Below are positions 1-11,454 of a DNA stretch of 64,000 nucleotides, in pieces (the stretch's first letter is position 1; each line of letters begins with the position of its first letter). Position numbers and translations under genes: made by a program. The stretch is from the NCBI GenBank assembly GCA_029224185.1, contig CM055207.1, positions 17,213,685 through 17,277,684 of the forward strand, written 5' to 3'. Origin of the DNA: Karalla daura. Taxonomy: Eukaryota > Chordata > Actinopteri > Chaetodontiformes > Leiognathidae. The notes under the pieces are model-generated. The model saw nothing but the letters and a program-made list of their open reading frames with translations, did no database searches and was not told the DNA's origin.

Positions 1-379
1 TAATCATGCACTGAAATCGTTCATAGGATATAACCTAATCATGCACCAATTTGAGTCGTCTAACTGTAATTATGGATGCATTTGTTTTAAGGCATTGCTA
101 ATACAGCACCTAATAAAGTAAAAAAAACAAGTTGCACTTAGTAATTTAATTTAAAACAATTACAACTTATTTGTACATTGTTGTATTAATAGATGACAAT
201 ATATAATTACTGGATTAATAGAGGGGTAGAAGTATGAATGCTTAAAGTAACTTTAATAACAGAAATAGATGTGGTAAACTGGAAGTGTAAGTAAGAAAAG
301 TGGGCTTCTTCAACGGTTTTTATTTGAGGAGAACGCTTGAGAGAATGAGCTCACTGCAGCAGAAAGTCCAAAAGACAAT
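1..379. other. AT-rich flanking DNA, no gene seen
   Basis: Strongly AT-rich with no open frame or splice-compatible exon that I can support. Confidence 0.6.
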
Positions 380-460
380 CTCATTGGTTGGCCGTGGAGG
401 GCCCCGCCCCCACGTCCAGTCAGATGATAAAACGTCATAGCAGAGCCCCGCCCCCTCCCT
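380..460. promoter_or_regulatory. GC-box / CCAAT / CRE-like promoter-type cluster
   Basis: Within about 80 bp there is an inverted CCAAT (ATTGG, 383-387), two CCCCGCCCC Sp1-type boxes (402-410 and 446-455) and an ACGTCA half-CRE (432-437), in otherwise AT-rich sequence. This looks like a CpG promoter. It is about 1.1 kb upstream of the elongase TATA-like element, so it may serve an upstream elongase start or a gene off the left edge. Direction cannot be decided from the motifs. Confidence 0.4.
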
Positions 461-1515
461 CTGCCTCAAACCAGCGAGGGAGGGGGAGACGGAACGTGCT
501 CGCACGGGGTCAAGCTACCCAAGGGCAGCGCGAGAAACCCAAAATGATTTCTCACGCTTCAAAGTAAAACAACTTGTATTTCGAGGATACTTGTCTATAA
601 ATTACGCACCGTGGAAGCTGTTCGGCGTATAAATGAGTTCTTATTTCTTATATTGTGAATAGTTTGCTTTCTTCTTTCATTAATGTAACAGAATATTATG
701 TGAAAACAAGAAATGGAGGAAAGAGAAATGGAGGAAAGAGTAAAGCTCATAGCCGTAAGCCATTCAATCTCTGCATTTTCAGCCAGGGAGCCTTGTTCTG
801 GTTATTGCTGGCAGTTAGTAAAATTTGCCCCCGGTTATGGTTGGACTCTCCCATACCTGCCCTTTGTCACTCCAGGTTTGGGAGGAGTCCCTTCCCCACG
901 TGGAGAGGTTATGAGATACATTCTCAGAATCGAATTCGCGATTGAGGGAAAAATGGTGTTGGAGAACGTGGCAGCATCCACAATGATGTGGCAACTTTAC
1001 TGGTCTGTGGTGGTGAAGAGAGATAGGAGGCACAAGGTGAAGCTCCATATTAGCCTCTGTCTATGCCCCAACCCTAACTAATGACTATTAGTTTTGGGTA
1101 ATGGGCTTAACGTTATCCTTTAGGTCACAAATACAAGTGGCTGAAATGAGTTTTCTCCACAGGTTTTTCTGGGCTCAGCCTTAGAGATAGTGGCCAGGGG
1201 GTGGGGGGGGCTCTTCCCTGCTTCAATTGTTGCTCCGAAAACCACCTAGAACAACAACTGAAAATATGACAACACAAGAGACGTAACAGAATAGGTGAAT
1301 GGATGCCATTTCCACCTGTGGACGTGTGTGTACATGAGGCAAACCCAATGCCTCCCGCCACCGTTTGGTCGTTTTATTTTGAAAGTCCAGAACGGAACAG
1401 CGGTGTTGGTCTGCCTGTCATGACGGTATCTTAACACATTTCGGGACTGCGACTGACAGAGGGAAGTACATCTGGTGCTATCGCATCCTCCGGACATCCC
1501 CCGGACCGGAGCCTC
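461..1515. other. Upstream region of elovl6l, no gene seen
   Basis: Contains only short open frames without recognisable protein features. It probably holds the distal elongase promoter; a poly(G) run is at 1200-1210. Confidence 0.5.
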
Positions 1516-1521
1516 TTATAA
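1516..1521 (+). promoter_or_regulatory. TATA-like element upstream of elovl6l
   Basis: TTATAA lies 85-90 bp before the start codon, which would place transcription start near 1545 and leave a 5' UTR of about 60 nt. A CCAAT pentamer is at 1345-1349. No transcript evidence was available, so this is positional inference. Confidence 0.4.
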
Positions 1522-1605
1522 CCCAGCTCGTACCACCCGGACCCAGGCAGAGCGTCCGCAAGCTCCCGCAGTCTCACCTCCACAGCCTCCACCACCCTGG
1601 TCAAC

Positions 1606-1694
1606 ATGAACGGGACTCACCTCAATCTGGCGGAGTACGACTTCGAGCGGCGCTTCGACGAGAGGCGAGCTCTGGAGTGGATGCAGGAGAACTG
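1606..1694 (+). CDS. elovl6l: elovl6l coding exon 1
   Basis: Starts at the ATG after CCTGGTCAAC and encodes residues 1-29 plus two bases of W30. The donor is TG|gtaggt. The exon encodes the cytosolic N-terminal segment up to WMQENW. Confidence 0.92.
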
Positions 1695-4600
1695 GTAGGT
1701 CCAGTGCCGGCCTGGCCCGCACACATGGCTGCCGGTCCGGTGCTGTCCGGCCTGTGAGCCCGCAGCCCGGGGCTCCAGCCCGGGCTGCGCCCGCTCCGCG
1801 GCTCCGCTGCTGCCCGGCACGCGGAGCCCGCGTCTCACCGCAATTTCTCCCGGTTTCCCCGCTTTGTGTGTGCCCCACTGCATCACTACAACGTGGGCAA
1901 GTCAGCTCAGCTCGGTTATCTCATGAAGCCCCTAAAAGAGTCCCTTTTACCCGCTCCGGCGTCACGCGTCCTTGAGGATGCGCCAAGTGACTGCGCCGGC
2001 ACGCTGGGTGGGGATGTGGATTGATTGTTATCGCGCATGAACTGCCGCGTAACGTGCATGTAGAAAAACACATGTAACAGTTTAGTGCACGGTGTAATGG
2101 AGAGGCTCGGCAGCCTCTCCGTGGCCCCGCCAGCAAGCCTGCAAGACCACATTTTTCAGCCCGATCCCAGGGGCCCCGTTACACTGAAACCTAACGCAGC
2201 TTTTACTGAGGCGAGGAGACTGTCAAACGGTGCTTGGTAAAGCTCAGGAGGAAGGGCGGTCCTCCTCCTCCTCCTCCTCCCCCTGATCCTGCTCTCCTCC
2301 AGCTGTGCCGTCCTCCATGGAGGCTGGAAGCTGGCAGGTGCATGATGCCAGGCATCGCTTTCGCTGTGGGTCAACCTGATATGATAGTGTGAGCAAGGCA
2401 ATGTCAGAAAATGGTCGCCCGATGTGCCCTTCAGTCCAATTAGTGTAGAGGAGGAGCAGAGAGACTGCTTTTCTTTCAAATGACTCAAACTTATTATACG
2501 ATTATGGAAACGGCGGGTGACTAATGTAGCTGTTGTAACTCCCTCATGACATCACTGTAAGGGGAGCGTTTGAAGTGCATGTGTATTGACCAGCAATGAA
2601 TCTGTGGATCATCTTTGACGAGTCCATAAAACCACGTGGCGACTGAACAGGAGCTTAATGCCACTACTGTGTAGATATTGACGGTGAGGGCTTTTACTGC
2701 CCAAAGTAAGCAGGACAGGATAGATCGATGCGTCTGGAACAAACAGTCCAGAAGACGTCAGTGAATTCGTTGCCCTGTGAGGTCTTTCTGGCAGCTGTTA
2801 CGTTAAGGAAGTTCAGCCTCGTACAGAAGAACAAGAACAAAGATCAGGAATGTGATATTTGATATATCTCAGCGCTCAGCACGTTCTGGCACTCCTCATA
2901 CTACAGTGCTCACCACGCACAAACACACACTCAGATATCACTATCAGTGCGCTTGAAGTGTGAGTACAGAGAGCTATTAAACACCAGGTCCTGCACGGAC
3001 AGATTACAGCTGCACATGCCATGCTCACACTCTCCTCCTTCAGCCAATGCTGCAAGAATTTTGATCGGACAAAATGAAGATGTCTTCTGAGATGAGACCA
3101 GACAAGTTAAATCAGAAAGGAGAAGGACTATTCATCCCTCCGCTGTAAACACCTTTCTGATATTTTGGCAGCCGCATCTCAATGCGTTCATCACCTCGGG
3201 ACTGGGGATGCATTAAGCATTAAGTGGGTCAAGCAGCGGCAGCAGCATCGACTCAGCCTGATGTTGTACCAATCTGGATTAGTCATCTGCCTTATTCCCA
3301 GACCACCTCCGATGCACGCACACATCTGATGCAGACAGAGATTTTGTGTGTGTGTGTGTGAAGAGCCATAGCAGTCAGAGCAGAGCTCCTCCTCAGGTGC
3401 ACATTGGTCGTTGATATGGCATCGGCAGCTGCTGGTAAGCCAGGCAGCACAGTGCCCACATGAAATAGCCTCATCACAGAGATGGCAGGCCAGACAGTCA
3501 GTGTGTCAGCCACTAATCCCCATTAATCCCTCAGCTATGAGGACAGGAATGAGAGAGGCGTTTCACAGCACGAGAACGTCATGTGTTTACCTGAGCTGAG
3601 GCCGCAGCGTTGTCTGGTGCGTTCACCCCACTTGAGCAAACATCTGTATGACGGGCCGGTGTTTGAGGCTCTGACTGCGGTGATCTAATGTTTAACAGGA
3701 CAGTGAGGACGCCGCTGTCTTCCTCTTTCAGTCACCTCACACGCAGGTCAGAGCACAGAGCAGGTGGTGATAACAGGCAAATAATCTGAGATACTGATCA
3801 CATCTGTTGTTCAGTGTGGAATGATGGAGTGAAGCCATTTCTTTTTTTCCTAACCTGTCCTGTCCAGCAGCTTAGCCCTATATTACGGTACTGAATGACT
3901 TTGTTGTGCCAACAGAGAGACAAATTAAAATCCTAACCTAATATCCTAAGAAAAAAAGAGCCCTTGCCCTTGACAACAGCATAGACAGCAACATCTTAGC
4001 ACGTAGAGAGAAGAAAGAGGGACAGTGGCAACAGAGACATCTCAGCAAGTAGAAAGGAGAGAGAGGGACAACAGAGACATCTCAGCAGGTAGAGAGAAGA
4101 GAGAGGGACAATGACAACAACAATAAATCAAAATCAATCAAAAAGACAGAAATGACAACAGCATGGACAGCAACATCTCAGCAGGAGAGAGAAGAGAGAG
4201 GGACAGTGACAACAGAGACATCTCAGCAGGTAGAGAGAAGAGAGAGGGACAGTGACAACAGAGACATCTCAGCAGCTAGAGAGAAGAGAGAGGGGCAGTG
4301 ACAACAGAGACATCCCAGCAGGTAGAGAGAAGAGAGAGGAACAGTGACAACAGAGACATCTCAGGTAGAGAGAAGAGAGAGGGACAGTGACAACAGAGAC
4401 ATCTCAGCAGGTAGAAAGGAGAGAGAGGGATAGAGACAACAGAAACATCTCAGCAGGTAGAGAGAAGAGAGAGTGACAAGAGAAACATACAGTGACGACG
4501 GAAACAATAGCAATAATAATAATAACAGCCACAACAATAATGGAATCAGCAGCAACAACACTGTCTCTTTGTCCTCTATAAAACATCTGTCAAGGTCGCG

Positions 4601-7600
4601 GGTCTGTATCCTGTTTTCATTGTCTCCTCCTTATACTCAGTATATTAAGGGCAATAAACCCAGCTTTGAATGCCAGCCAGTTTACCCGCCCAGCAGTAAA
4701 TCCTGAGTACTGCAGGTGTATTGTCCCACTGACAGGTGTCTCTGTAAGTGCGAGCCGGGCCTAATTTGCCTGTCGTTGCAGCCTGTTTAGGCCTGTTCAG
4801 TGGCGCTGATTAACACCTTTGCCGTGTGTTCTCTTCCTCCAGGACCAACTCCTTCATGTTTTGCGGCCTGTACGCAGCGCTGGTGTTCGGCGGGCAGCAC
4901 TTCATGAGGGAGCGGCCCAAGATGAACCTGCGGCGGCCGCTGGTGCTCTGGTCACTCAGCCTGGCCATCTTCAGGTCAGTGGTGTTTCCAGGATTCATAT
5001 CCATTAATGTCTGGTATCCTGAGATTTTCCGGTCAATACCTACACCAGCATCGCTACAACACTTCCTCCAGTTTCGGTTCATACTGGATCTTAGTTTTGG
5101 AACTCGTTCAGAGTAAAAATTAGATGTTCCCTTACACCTCTCCTATTGGATTGATGTGTTTCAATCCAATAGGAGAGGTTTATGTTTATAGCAGACAAAA
5201 TATGCCCACACCAAAAAAAGCCCACTCCAAGTTAAGGTAGATCATTAGTATCCAGTTGCTTCAGATCTTAATCTTAACACTGATTCACTGATGATACACT
5301 GATGAGGCGGTCATGCCTCAATTACCTGGTTTACCAACTGCCATTCACCCCGAAAGCACTTATAGAAGAAGAAGACCACCAAAGAGGAAGAAGGTGGCAG
5401 GCTGATAGCTAAATTCACGATCTCTGTCCTTCAGAGGACATATTGGAAGTCATATTACGTTAATCGGGTGGCAGTAAAGATTGTATTTCCAGTTAAAGGA
5501 TCCTCCAGATGCATCCTTATAGTAATTACTGACTAATATTAGTATTCGCCAATAGCTGATGTGGTGCAGTTAAGAGTAAAAGACCTATGTAGAAGCCCAA
5601 ATTAAAACGGCATGTCTACAAAATGTAGGCACAAGCTGTCTACTTGCCATTAGTTTTAAATCAGTACCCCTAAACATTAAAAACTTATGTTTATGTTGTT
5701 TCAAAACTATTGCACAATAACAGTGAAATTAAAAGTTTGTAGTTCCTCCATTTAATGTAGAAATGTAAAATATTTACTTTGCAGGTCAGTTTTCCTGAAC
5801 CTTCTGCTTGCACATCTAAAATATGAAGTTAAAAAAAGTTAGTCCTGGATTCCTATAATCATAGATCGGAAAACTGCAATCTGCAGTCACAATTTAAAGT
5901 GTGGGTGCTGATTTTTGTGTTCTGTTTGCACAGAAAGAGAGAAATAAATCTGATGGTCGGAGGTCTGTTCCAAACACATGTGCTGCTGTGTTTACACAGT
6001 GACTGTGTTTCAGGCCAGGACGTCTAGGACGTTATTATTGATGTGCCAGTGGGGGGTAGAAATGCTCTAGTGTGGAGTTGTTTTTAGCATTGATGAAATG
6101 TGAAATATTCGGCCAGCCGTCGATGTCAGCGGGGGCCGCAGAGGCTCGGCCTGGCTCCGGCCTCTAGTTCCCTGCGGATGGTTAAAACAAAGGGGAAAAG
6201 AAAAGATGAGAGATTGGGTAATAAAGGCTGGATAGTCTGGGAGGAGATGCGTTTACCTGTGAGAAAACCTGTTGGTTGACATGGCTCGGAGGGTGTGTGC
6301 TGCTCAAATGACACTGAATGACTTCGTTGTGCCAACAGAGAGACAAATTAATATCCTAACCTGTTAGAAGAAAAAAAGAGTCCTTGTTTTATAAATGCTA
6401 TCTGTAGCATTATAGCATTGCTATCTGTTAGGGTTAGGGTGAGGATAAGGAAGTGGGGTGGAGAGAGAGGTACAGTGACAACAACAATAAATAGTGGCAA
6501 CAAAAAAGACAGAAATGACAACAGCATAGACAGCAACATCTTAGCACGTAGAGAGAAGAAAGAGGGACAGTGGCAATAGAAACATCTCACCAGGTAGAAA
6601 GGAGAGAGAGGGACAGTGACAACAGAGACATCTCAGCAGGTAGAGAGAAGAGAGAGGGACAGTGACAACATAGACATCTCAGCAGCTAGAGAGAAGAGAG
6701 AGGGACAGTGACAACAGAGACATCTCAGCAGGTAGAGAGAAGAGAGAGGGACAGTGACAACAGAGACATCTCAGCAGGCAGAGAGAAGAGAGAGGGACAG
6801 TGACAACAGAGACATCTCAGCAGGTAGAGAGAAGAGAGAGGGACAGTGACAACAGAGACATCTCAGCAGGTAGAGAGAAGAGAGAGGGACAGTGACAACA
6901 GAGACATCTCAGCAGGTAGAGAGAAGAGAGAGGGACAGTGACAACAGAGACATCTCAGCAGGTAGAGAGAAGAGAGAGGGACAGTTTGGTTGACACGGCT
7001 CTGAGGGTGTGTGCTGCTCAAAGGGCACTTGTCTCTTACAGATGGATGCCTTATGTGTGTGTGTGTTTGTGTGTCCCTGCAGCATCATCGGAGCTCTGCG
7101 GACGGGGCTGTACATGCTGCACGTCCTGACAAACAGCGGCTTCAGGCAGTCGGTGTGCGACACCAGCTTTTACAGCGCCCCCGTCACCAAGTTCTGGGCC
7201 TACGCCTTTGTCCTCAGCAAGGCCCCCGAGCTGGGTAAGACCACCGGCTGCTGGCGCCAAGAGTCGCATCTAGCTCTGGTCTTAACAGATCTTTACCGAC
7301 CGCCTGCGACCGATACGATAACACGGCGAAACACAGGCGCTAAGATGTCACACAGTGAGCACACGGTGTGACCTTGAGAGGTGGCGGGTTCGTGTCGCTC
7401 AGAGGCCTTCGGCCTTCCGGTAAATTTCTCCGAAGACAATCACGTTAAGAGCTGCTTCTCTGGCTCCATGTCTGCTCGCTCACACACACACACGCACACA
7501 CACACATACGCGCACCCGACTGTGGGAAATGAAGGCGGATGCTGAGGCTGCAGGAAAATTCCATTAGTGTGGGATTGATACAGGCGGCACAATGTCCGCA

Positions 7601-8867
7601 TCCTCCTATGGAGGCCATTAGGGAAGAGGAGGGAGCGGAGGGGAGAGGAGTGAGGAGGAGAGAGAGAGAGTGGACACTTAGATCATTAATACAGTTTGTG
7701 ATAGTACTCCATAGTTTACATCTATTTCATATTCATTCTGTATTCCCTGCCTTCACCCTAGAAGTACCAGATCTTCGGGTACAAAGTGGGCAAGATAATG
7801 AATCGATGAATGGATTTGCCTTCTATTAACTCACTTTTCGTTAAAAGTTAGTTTTAGTTAACTCTGGCCAGGCCTGGGGTCAGCCAGCCAGCTACTGCTG
7901 GACGCACCTCAGACCAGGACCTGGACACTTTTAGACCTTCCACGTGACCTCTGAATTCGCATCAAGCTGGTCGGCAAGCGGCCGCCGGATTGTGTAAGGA
8001 GGAGCACCGTGTCGTCTGTGCGTTCACCTGCTATCAGTCAAGAGATAAAGACGACGCCGGTCAGAGATTCACTTTTCACTCTTATCGCCGCGGCAAAGCT
8101 TTCAGCCGCCAGAATTGTTTCACGCCCTGAAGCAACAGAGATTTCAGTCGTTAAATGGGAACACAATGAGACTCAGACAAAGGGATCCAAATTGGCAGTT
8201 GTGCTGCAAACTCTAAATGTAGAACATCATACAGTATGTGGCGTATACACTATGTTTATCTTCGTTGCCCCTAATTAAATTGATAAACTACAGAACTACA
8301 GATCAGAGAAGTGACCTACAACAGGAGATAGTGACACACCTCCAAACCATGGGAGGGCCTGCAGTGGCATATGGTGACAAGAGAAGGGTGGGAATGCCGG
8401 GATACTGAGCTCCTCCGTCCTCCGCAGGTGACACGGTGTTCATCGTCCTGCGGAAGCAGCGCCTCATCTTCCTGCACTGGTACCACCACATCACCGTGCT
8501 GCTCTACTCCTGGTACTCGTACAAGGACCAGGTGGCGGGCGGCGGCTGGTTCATGACCATGAACTACGTGGTGCACTCGCTCATGTACACGTACTACGCG
8601 GCGCGGGCGGCCGGCCTGCGGGTGCCCCGGGCCTGCGCCATGGTCATCACCACCACCCAGATCCTGCAGATGGCCATGGGCCTGACCGTGCTGGGCCTGG
8701 TGTACCGCTGGATGAACGACGTGCACTGTCCCACCAACGTGGACAACGTGGCCTGGGGCTCGCTCATGTACCTCAGCTACCTGGTGCTCTTCGCCTTGTT
8801 CTTCTACAACACCTACCTCAGAGGCTCCTCCTCCTCCTCGGCCGACAAAGGCTCCAAGGCGGAGTAG
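1606..8867 (+). CDS. elovl6l: ELOVL6-type very-long-chain fatty acid elongase (elovl6-like), 4 exons, 270 aa
   Basis: The product is a 3-ketoacyl-CoA synthase. It catalyses the malonyl-CoA condensation step of fatty-acid elongation in the endoplasmic reticulum; ELOVL6 members mainly extend C12-C16 saturated and monounsaturated acyl-CoAs to C18. Exons are 1606-1694, 4843-4974, 7083-7234 and 8428-8867. All junctions are GT-AG, the phases join, and the total is 813 nt. The N-terminus (EYDFERRFDE then WMQENW) is ELOVL6-like. The catalytic histidine box HWYHH is at residues 141-145, preceded by KAPELGDT and followed by the MNYVVHSLMYTYY block. By eye the protein is a multi-span membrane protein, and it ends in KGSKAE, similar to the lysine-bearing tail of human ELOVL6. 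The start ATG has a good upstream context (AAC ATG) and gives the usual family length of about 265-270. Teleosts carry both elovl6 and an elovl6-like paralogue. I favour the latter because of divergence in the region after residue 180, but this was not tested. Confidence 0.93.
1695..4842 (+). other. elovl6l intron 1
   Basis: Phase-2 intron of 3.1 kb. Apart from the minisatellite array at about 3950-4490 and a short AAT/CAA-rich stretch to 4560, I see nothing coding or repeated. A short GT run is at 3346-3360. Confidence 0.75.
3889..4495. repeat. Minisatellite array 1 (about 46-bp unit) with leader sequence
   Basis: A leader beginning ACTGAATGACTTTGTTGTGC (3890-3909) is followed by imperfect tandem copies of a roughly 46-bp purine-rich unit. 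The unit contains GACAACAGAGACATCTCAGC and AGGTAGAGAGAAGAGAGAGG. Copies vary in length, and some carry a CAATAAATCAAAATCA-type interruption. The same leader and unit recur at 6311-6985. Confidence 0.9.
4843..4974 (+). CDS. elovl6l: elovl6l coding exon 2
   Basis: Acceptor cttcctccag, donor AG|gtcagt. Encodes the first membrane span and the RRPLVLWSLSLAIF block that is typical of ELOVL6. Confidence 0.93.
5136..5179. repeat. Perfect 19-bp inverted repeat with 6-nt loop
   Basis: The left arm (5136-5154, ACCTCTCCTATTGGATTGA) is the exact reverse complement of the right arm (5161-5179), separated by TGTGTT. It lies in intron 2 of the elongase. It could be a hairpin in RNA, a cruciform in DNA, or the residue of an inverted duplication. 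Confidence 0.95.
6272..6308. repeat. 37-bp direct repeat, left copy, flanking minisatellite array 2
   Basis: Begins TTGGTTGACATGGCTC and ends TGTGTGCTGCTCAAA. It matches 6986-7022 at 35 of 37 positions. The two copies bracket the array exactly. Confidence 0.9.
6311..6985. repeat. Minisatellite array 2 (about 46-bp unit) with leader sequence
   Basis: Carries the leader found at 3889, with small differences and an extra insert around 6390-6470. Several near-identical copies of the 46-bp unit run from about 6600 to 6985. These copies are more uniform than those in array 1, suggesting recent expansion or homogenisation. Confidence 0.92.
6986..7022. repeat. 37-bp direct repeat, right copy, flanking minisatellite array 2
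   Basis: Right-hand partner of 6272-6308, ending 60 bp before exon 3 of the elongase, in the region where a branch point is expected. Confidence 0.9.
7083..7234 (+). CDS. elovl6l: elovl6l coding exon 3
   Basis: Acceptor gtccctgcag follows a GT-rich tract; donor G|gtaaga. Encodes SIIGALRTGLYM through KFWAYAFVLSKAPEL, the conserved stretch leading to the catalytic region. Confidence 0.94.
7235..8427 (+). other. elovl6l intron 3
   Basis: Phase-1 intron of 1.2 kb. Contains a short CA-rich stretch near 7480-7510 and a GA-rich stretch near 7620-7672. No coding feature or recognised repeat. Confidence 0.75.
8428..8867 (+). CDS. elovl6l: elovl6l coding exon 4 (catalytic histidine box and C-terminus)
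   Basis: Acceptor ctccgcag; stop TAG at 8865-8867. Encodes HWYHH, the AGGGWFMTMNY block, further membrane spans and a Ser-rich cytosolic tail. The exon is strongly GC-rich at third codon positions compared with the surrounding introns. Confidence 0.96.
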
Positions 8868-9678
8868 AGCGCCAGGCACCGCTCTCCATCTGAAGCCACG
8901 CCACGAGTAGAACCGACCAATCAGTGAAAGGGAGGGTCCGGCCTCGTCAGGCCTCTTCTTTTTATGACATTAACTTTTTTTTTTTTCTTCAAATAGGCAT
9001 CTGTAGTGGTTTGTCTGTGGATTTAGGAAGAGGAAGAGGAGGAGGAGGAGGAGGAGGGTTCCCGCTGGGTCCAGGTTAGACTGACCTGGGTTTGGGACTC
9101 TGTCAAAGAAGGGATGGGAAGAAAAACCATGTTTATGTTTGACTAAAACAGTTTTCACTTCACCTTCGCGACTCTCGACCAGTAAAAAGCTCTGAACTAA
9201 CGAGGCCAAATAATCGTCAGAAATGTTTAACAAAAGTCTGTGATTGTGTGTCTTAATGAAGAAGTAAGCTCTTTACGTACAAGTTCGTACAAAGCTCTGA
9301 ACTAGGATGCGAGGAGCGCGAGGTAACCGTCGGAGGATTCGCTCAGCATGTTGGGAGACTTTCTTTCTCACAACCGTCTCATAACCACCAAACGCTAGAG
9401 CTTCAGCGTGGGGAGGAACTGGTCCTGGCTCTGATTCTGAAGTCACTGACATTTAACAAGCAGCTGAATGAATCATGGCCGCTCTTCAGTCTCCCAGTAA
9501 AACCAGATCTCAGAACGGAGGCCCGAGAAGGAGGCGCGTCTCCCAAAATGTTGAACTGTCCCTGAAAAACGTCGACTGCTTCTTGCCGGGATTTTTAGGA
9601 TTAAAAGGGAACAAGCGCCTCACGAGCATGCACTCAGTGAAAGAAGGGAGAGTTCTCATCCGTAGGTTTTAGCGGTAA

Positions 9679-9711
<33 letters not shown>

Positions 9712-11280
9712 GTTGAAAAAGCTCTGGACACTGCATCGCATCCCAGCCGTTCGTCAAGCAAAGACTGTGAACTAATGTTGCTTTTAGCTTCGTCGACGTG
9801 ATAATTTGCTGCTCTTCCTCGTTAATGAATGGAACAGAAGTGAGGGGTGCTCGGGAAACGGTGAGGGGTTTTCGTCACTCGCCGATGGTTTGGAGCCCCG
9901 CTGCTCGGGCCCAGACTATGCCTGAGCAGCGCGTGGATGCGGCGAACACACACCATGCACGCAATGGAGACGATAAGATCTGACACACACACACACACAC
10001 ACATTCTTCAGCCCTCCACCGTGGGCGTGTTGCACAACACAAGGTGCTAAAGTCTCCGTCCTCCTTTCTCCGTGTCTTACGACTCCGTGCTGGTTTTCGC
10101 CTTCCGCACGGGGAGGACCCATCTCTCAGAGCAGATCTCCAGCCTGTAAAGCCTGTCACACTCAGACCCAGTGGCACACGGCCCGGGCTGTGTTCCGCTT
10201 TCGGGCCCCATCCGCGTTTCAGAGGCCTGCTCTGTTCGCTTCACCGCTCCCACAGTCGGAGTCAAAGATCTAGAGATACGGACACACCTGTAGTCACCTT
10301 TAGACCCGTCAGCGAAACAGGAAAGAGGCAAAATGTCACCGATTGCCCGTGCGCTTACAGAATAGTTAACACTACACCACTTTACTTTATGATTGTAAAA
10401 GAACAACGAAGTCACTTATCGAGAGCCGTCCACCTGAGACAGAACCCTCTTTGTGTTCAGATCAGATGTGAGACGGATCACAAGGTCCTTGTGCTTTCCT
10501 TCACTGGGATCAGATCTCGGAGAAGAGCCTGTTTGGATTGGCCACAAAGATGTGAAATCATCTCTAAAAACTGAAATTAGAGAAACGTCCTAAAAGATAA
10601 TCCCTGCCCTCTCCCTCTCTGCGTGAGGAAGGTTATTATCTCATGCCGACAGCGTCACACACCTTCTGCCTTCATCCCGAGCCGCTCACACACACACACA
10701 CACACACACAGAGTTGAACTCTCAACTCTGGACTCTGGATCACTGTGAAGGTCCACTCAAAGCCATCCATGCCTCACATGTAGCGCGACCTGTGTTTCCT
10801 ATGTGATAATGTGTCGTAATTCCACACTTTCCTCTCATGTCCTCTGTGTGTATTTGTTTTTTTGTATGCTCTTAAAGGTAAAAACCGACTGCTCACATGC
10901 ACTGAACACATGAAGTGAAGACATTTGTGCTACCACCATGTTAAACCACTGTTCCACTTGTTATTCCGATTTTTCATGTCTCCGATACCGAACCTGTTAA
11001 TGTGTCTGTAGTAGACGACCTCACCTGTGGTTTTACTGTAAGTCAGCTCAGAAACACTGAGTCCTGCTCAACTTGAAATACACTACAAGTCATCCCTGTG
11101 CCAAAACAGTGTCCCCCGTTTGTCGTTTCGATCATGGATCTGTGTGTGAATGAGTGTGTGTGTTTGTGTTTGTTAATGTATGTGTGGGTTCTCCCGTCAA
11201 CCACAAGCGAAGGAACAAAACCAGTTCAAGGGCTCTTGATGTTGAAATGTCGTTACAATAAATTTATCCTGGTTTTAAAA
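8868..11280 (+). other. elovl6l: Probable elovl6l 3' UTR
   Basis: The first canonical AATAAA after the stop codon is at 11257-11262, followed by GT-rich sequence, giving a 3' UTR of about 2.4 kb. Long 3' UTRs are usual for ELOVL6 genes. It includes CA repeats at 9680-9709, 9982-10002 and 10686-10710. The ORFs inside are GC-poor, lack protein features and are treated as chance. Confidence 0.5.
11257..11262 (+). terminator. Candidate poly(A) signal of elovl6l
   Basis: AATAAA on the plus strand followed within 40 nt by GT-rich DNA. It is the only canonical hexamer I found between the stop codon and the next gene's promoter region. Confidence 0.5.
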
Positions 11281-11454
11281 CCCCTCTGCTCAATTTGTGT
11301 CTGTGTGAACAGTCAGAGTTTACAATGAGTTTCACTCACCATTGTTTACATCGTTTATCTCAGTCTCTGTGAGTGGACAAGAATCACAGCTGATTCCGCA
11401 AACGTAATTTTCCTACCATTTTGTCCCCGTTACAACAGAATAGCAGCAGGGAAA

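Larger units (their letters stand above)
4975..7082 (+). other. elovl6l intron 2
   Basis: Phase-2 intron of 2.1 kb. It holds a perfect inverted repeat (5136-5179), unremarkable AT-rich DNA to about 6270, then the second minisatellite array flanked by 37-bp direct repeats, ending about 60 bp before the exon 3 acceptor. Confidence 0.75.

Noticed and set aside
3950..6985. CRISPR-like regular repeats
   Set aside because: The 46-bp units are contiguous without unique spacers, in a vertebrate intron; they are minisatellites.
8316..8879. 187-codon minus-strand open frame
   Set aside because: Antisense shadow of the GC-rich elovl6l exon 4.
10044..10574. 176-codon plus-strand open frame
   Set aside because: Lies in the probable elovl6l 3' UTR, with no recognisable domain and no splice or start context.
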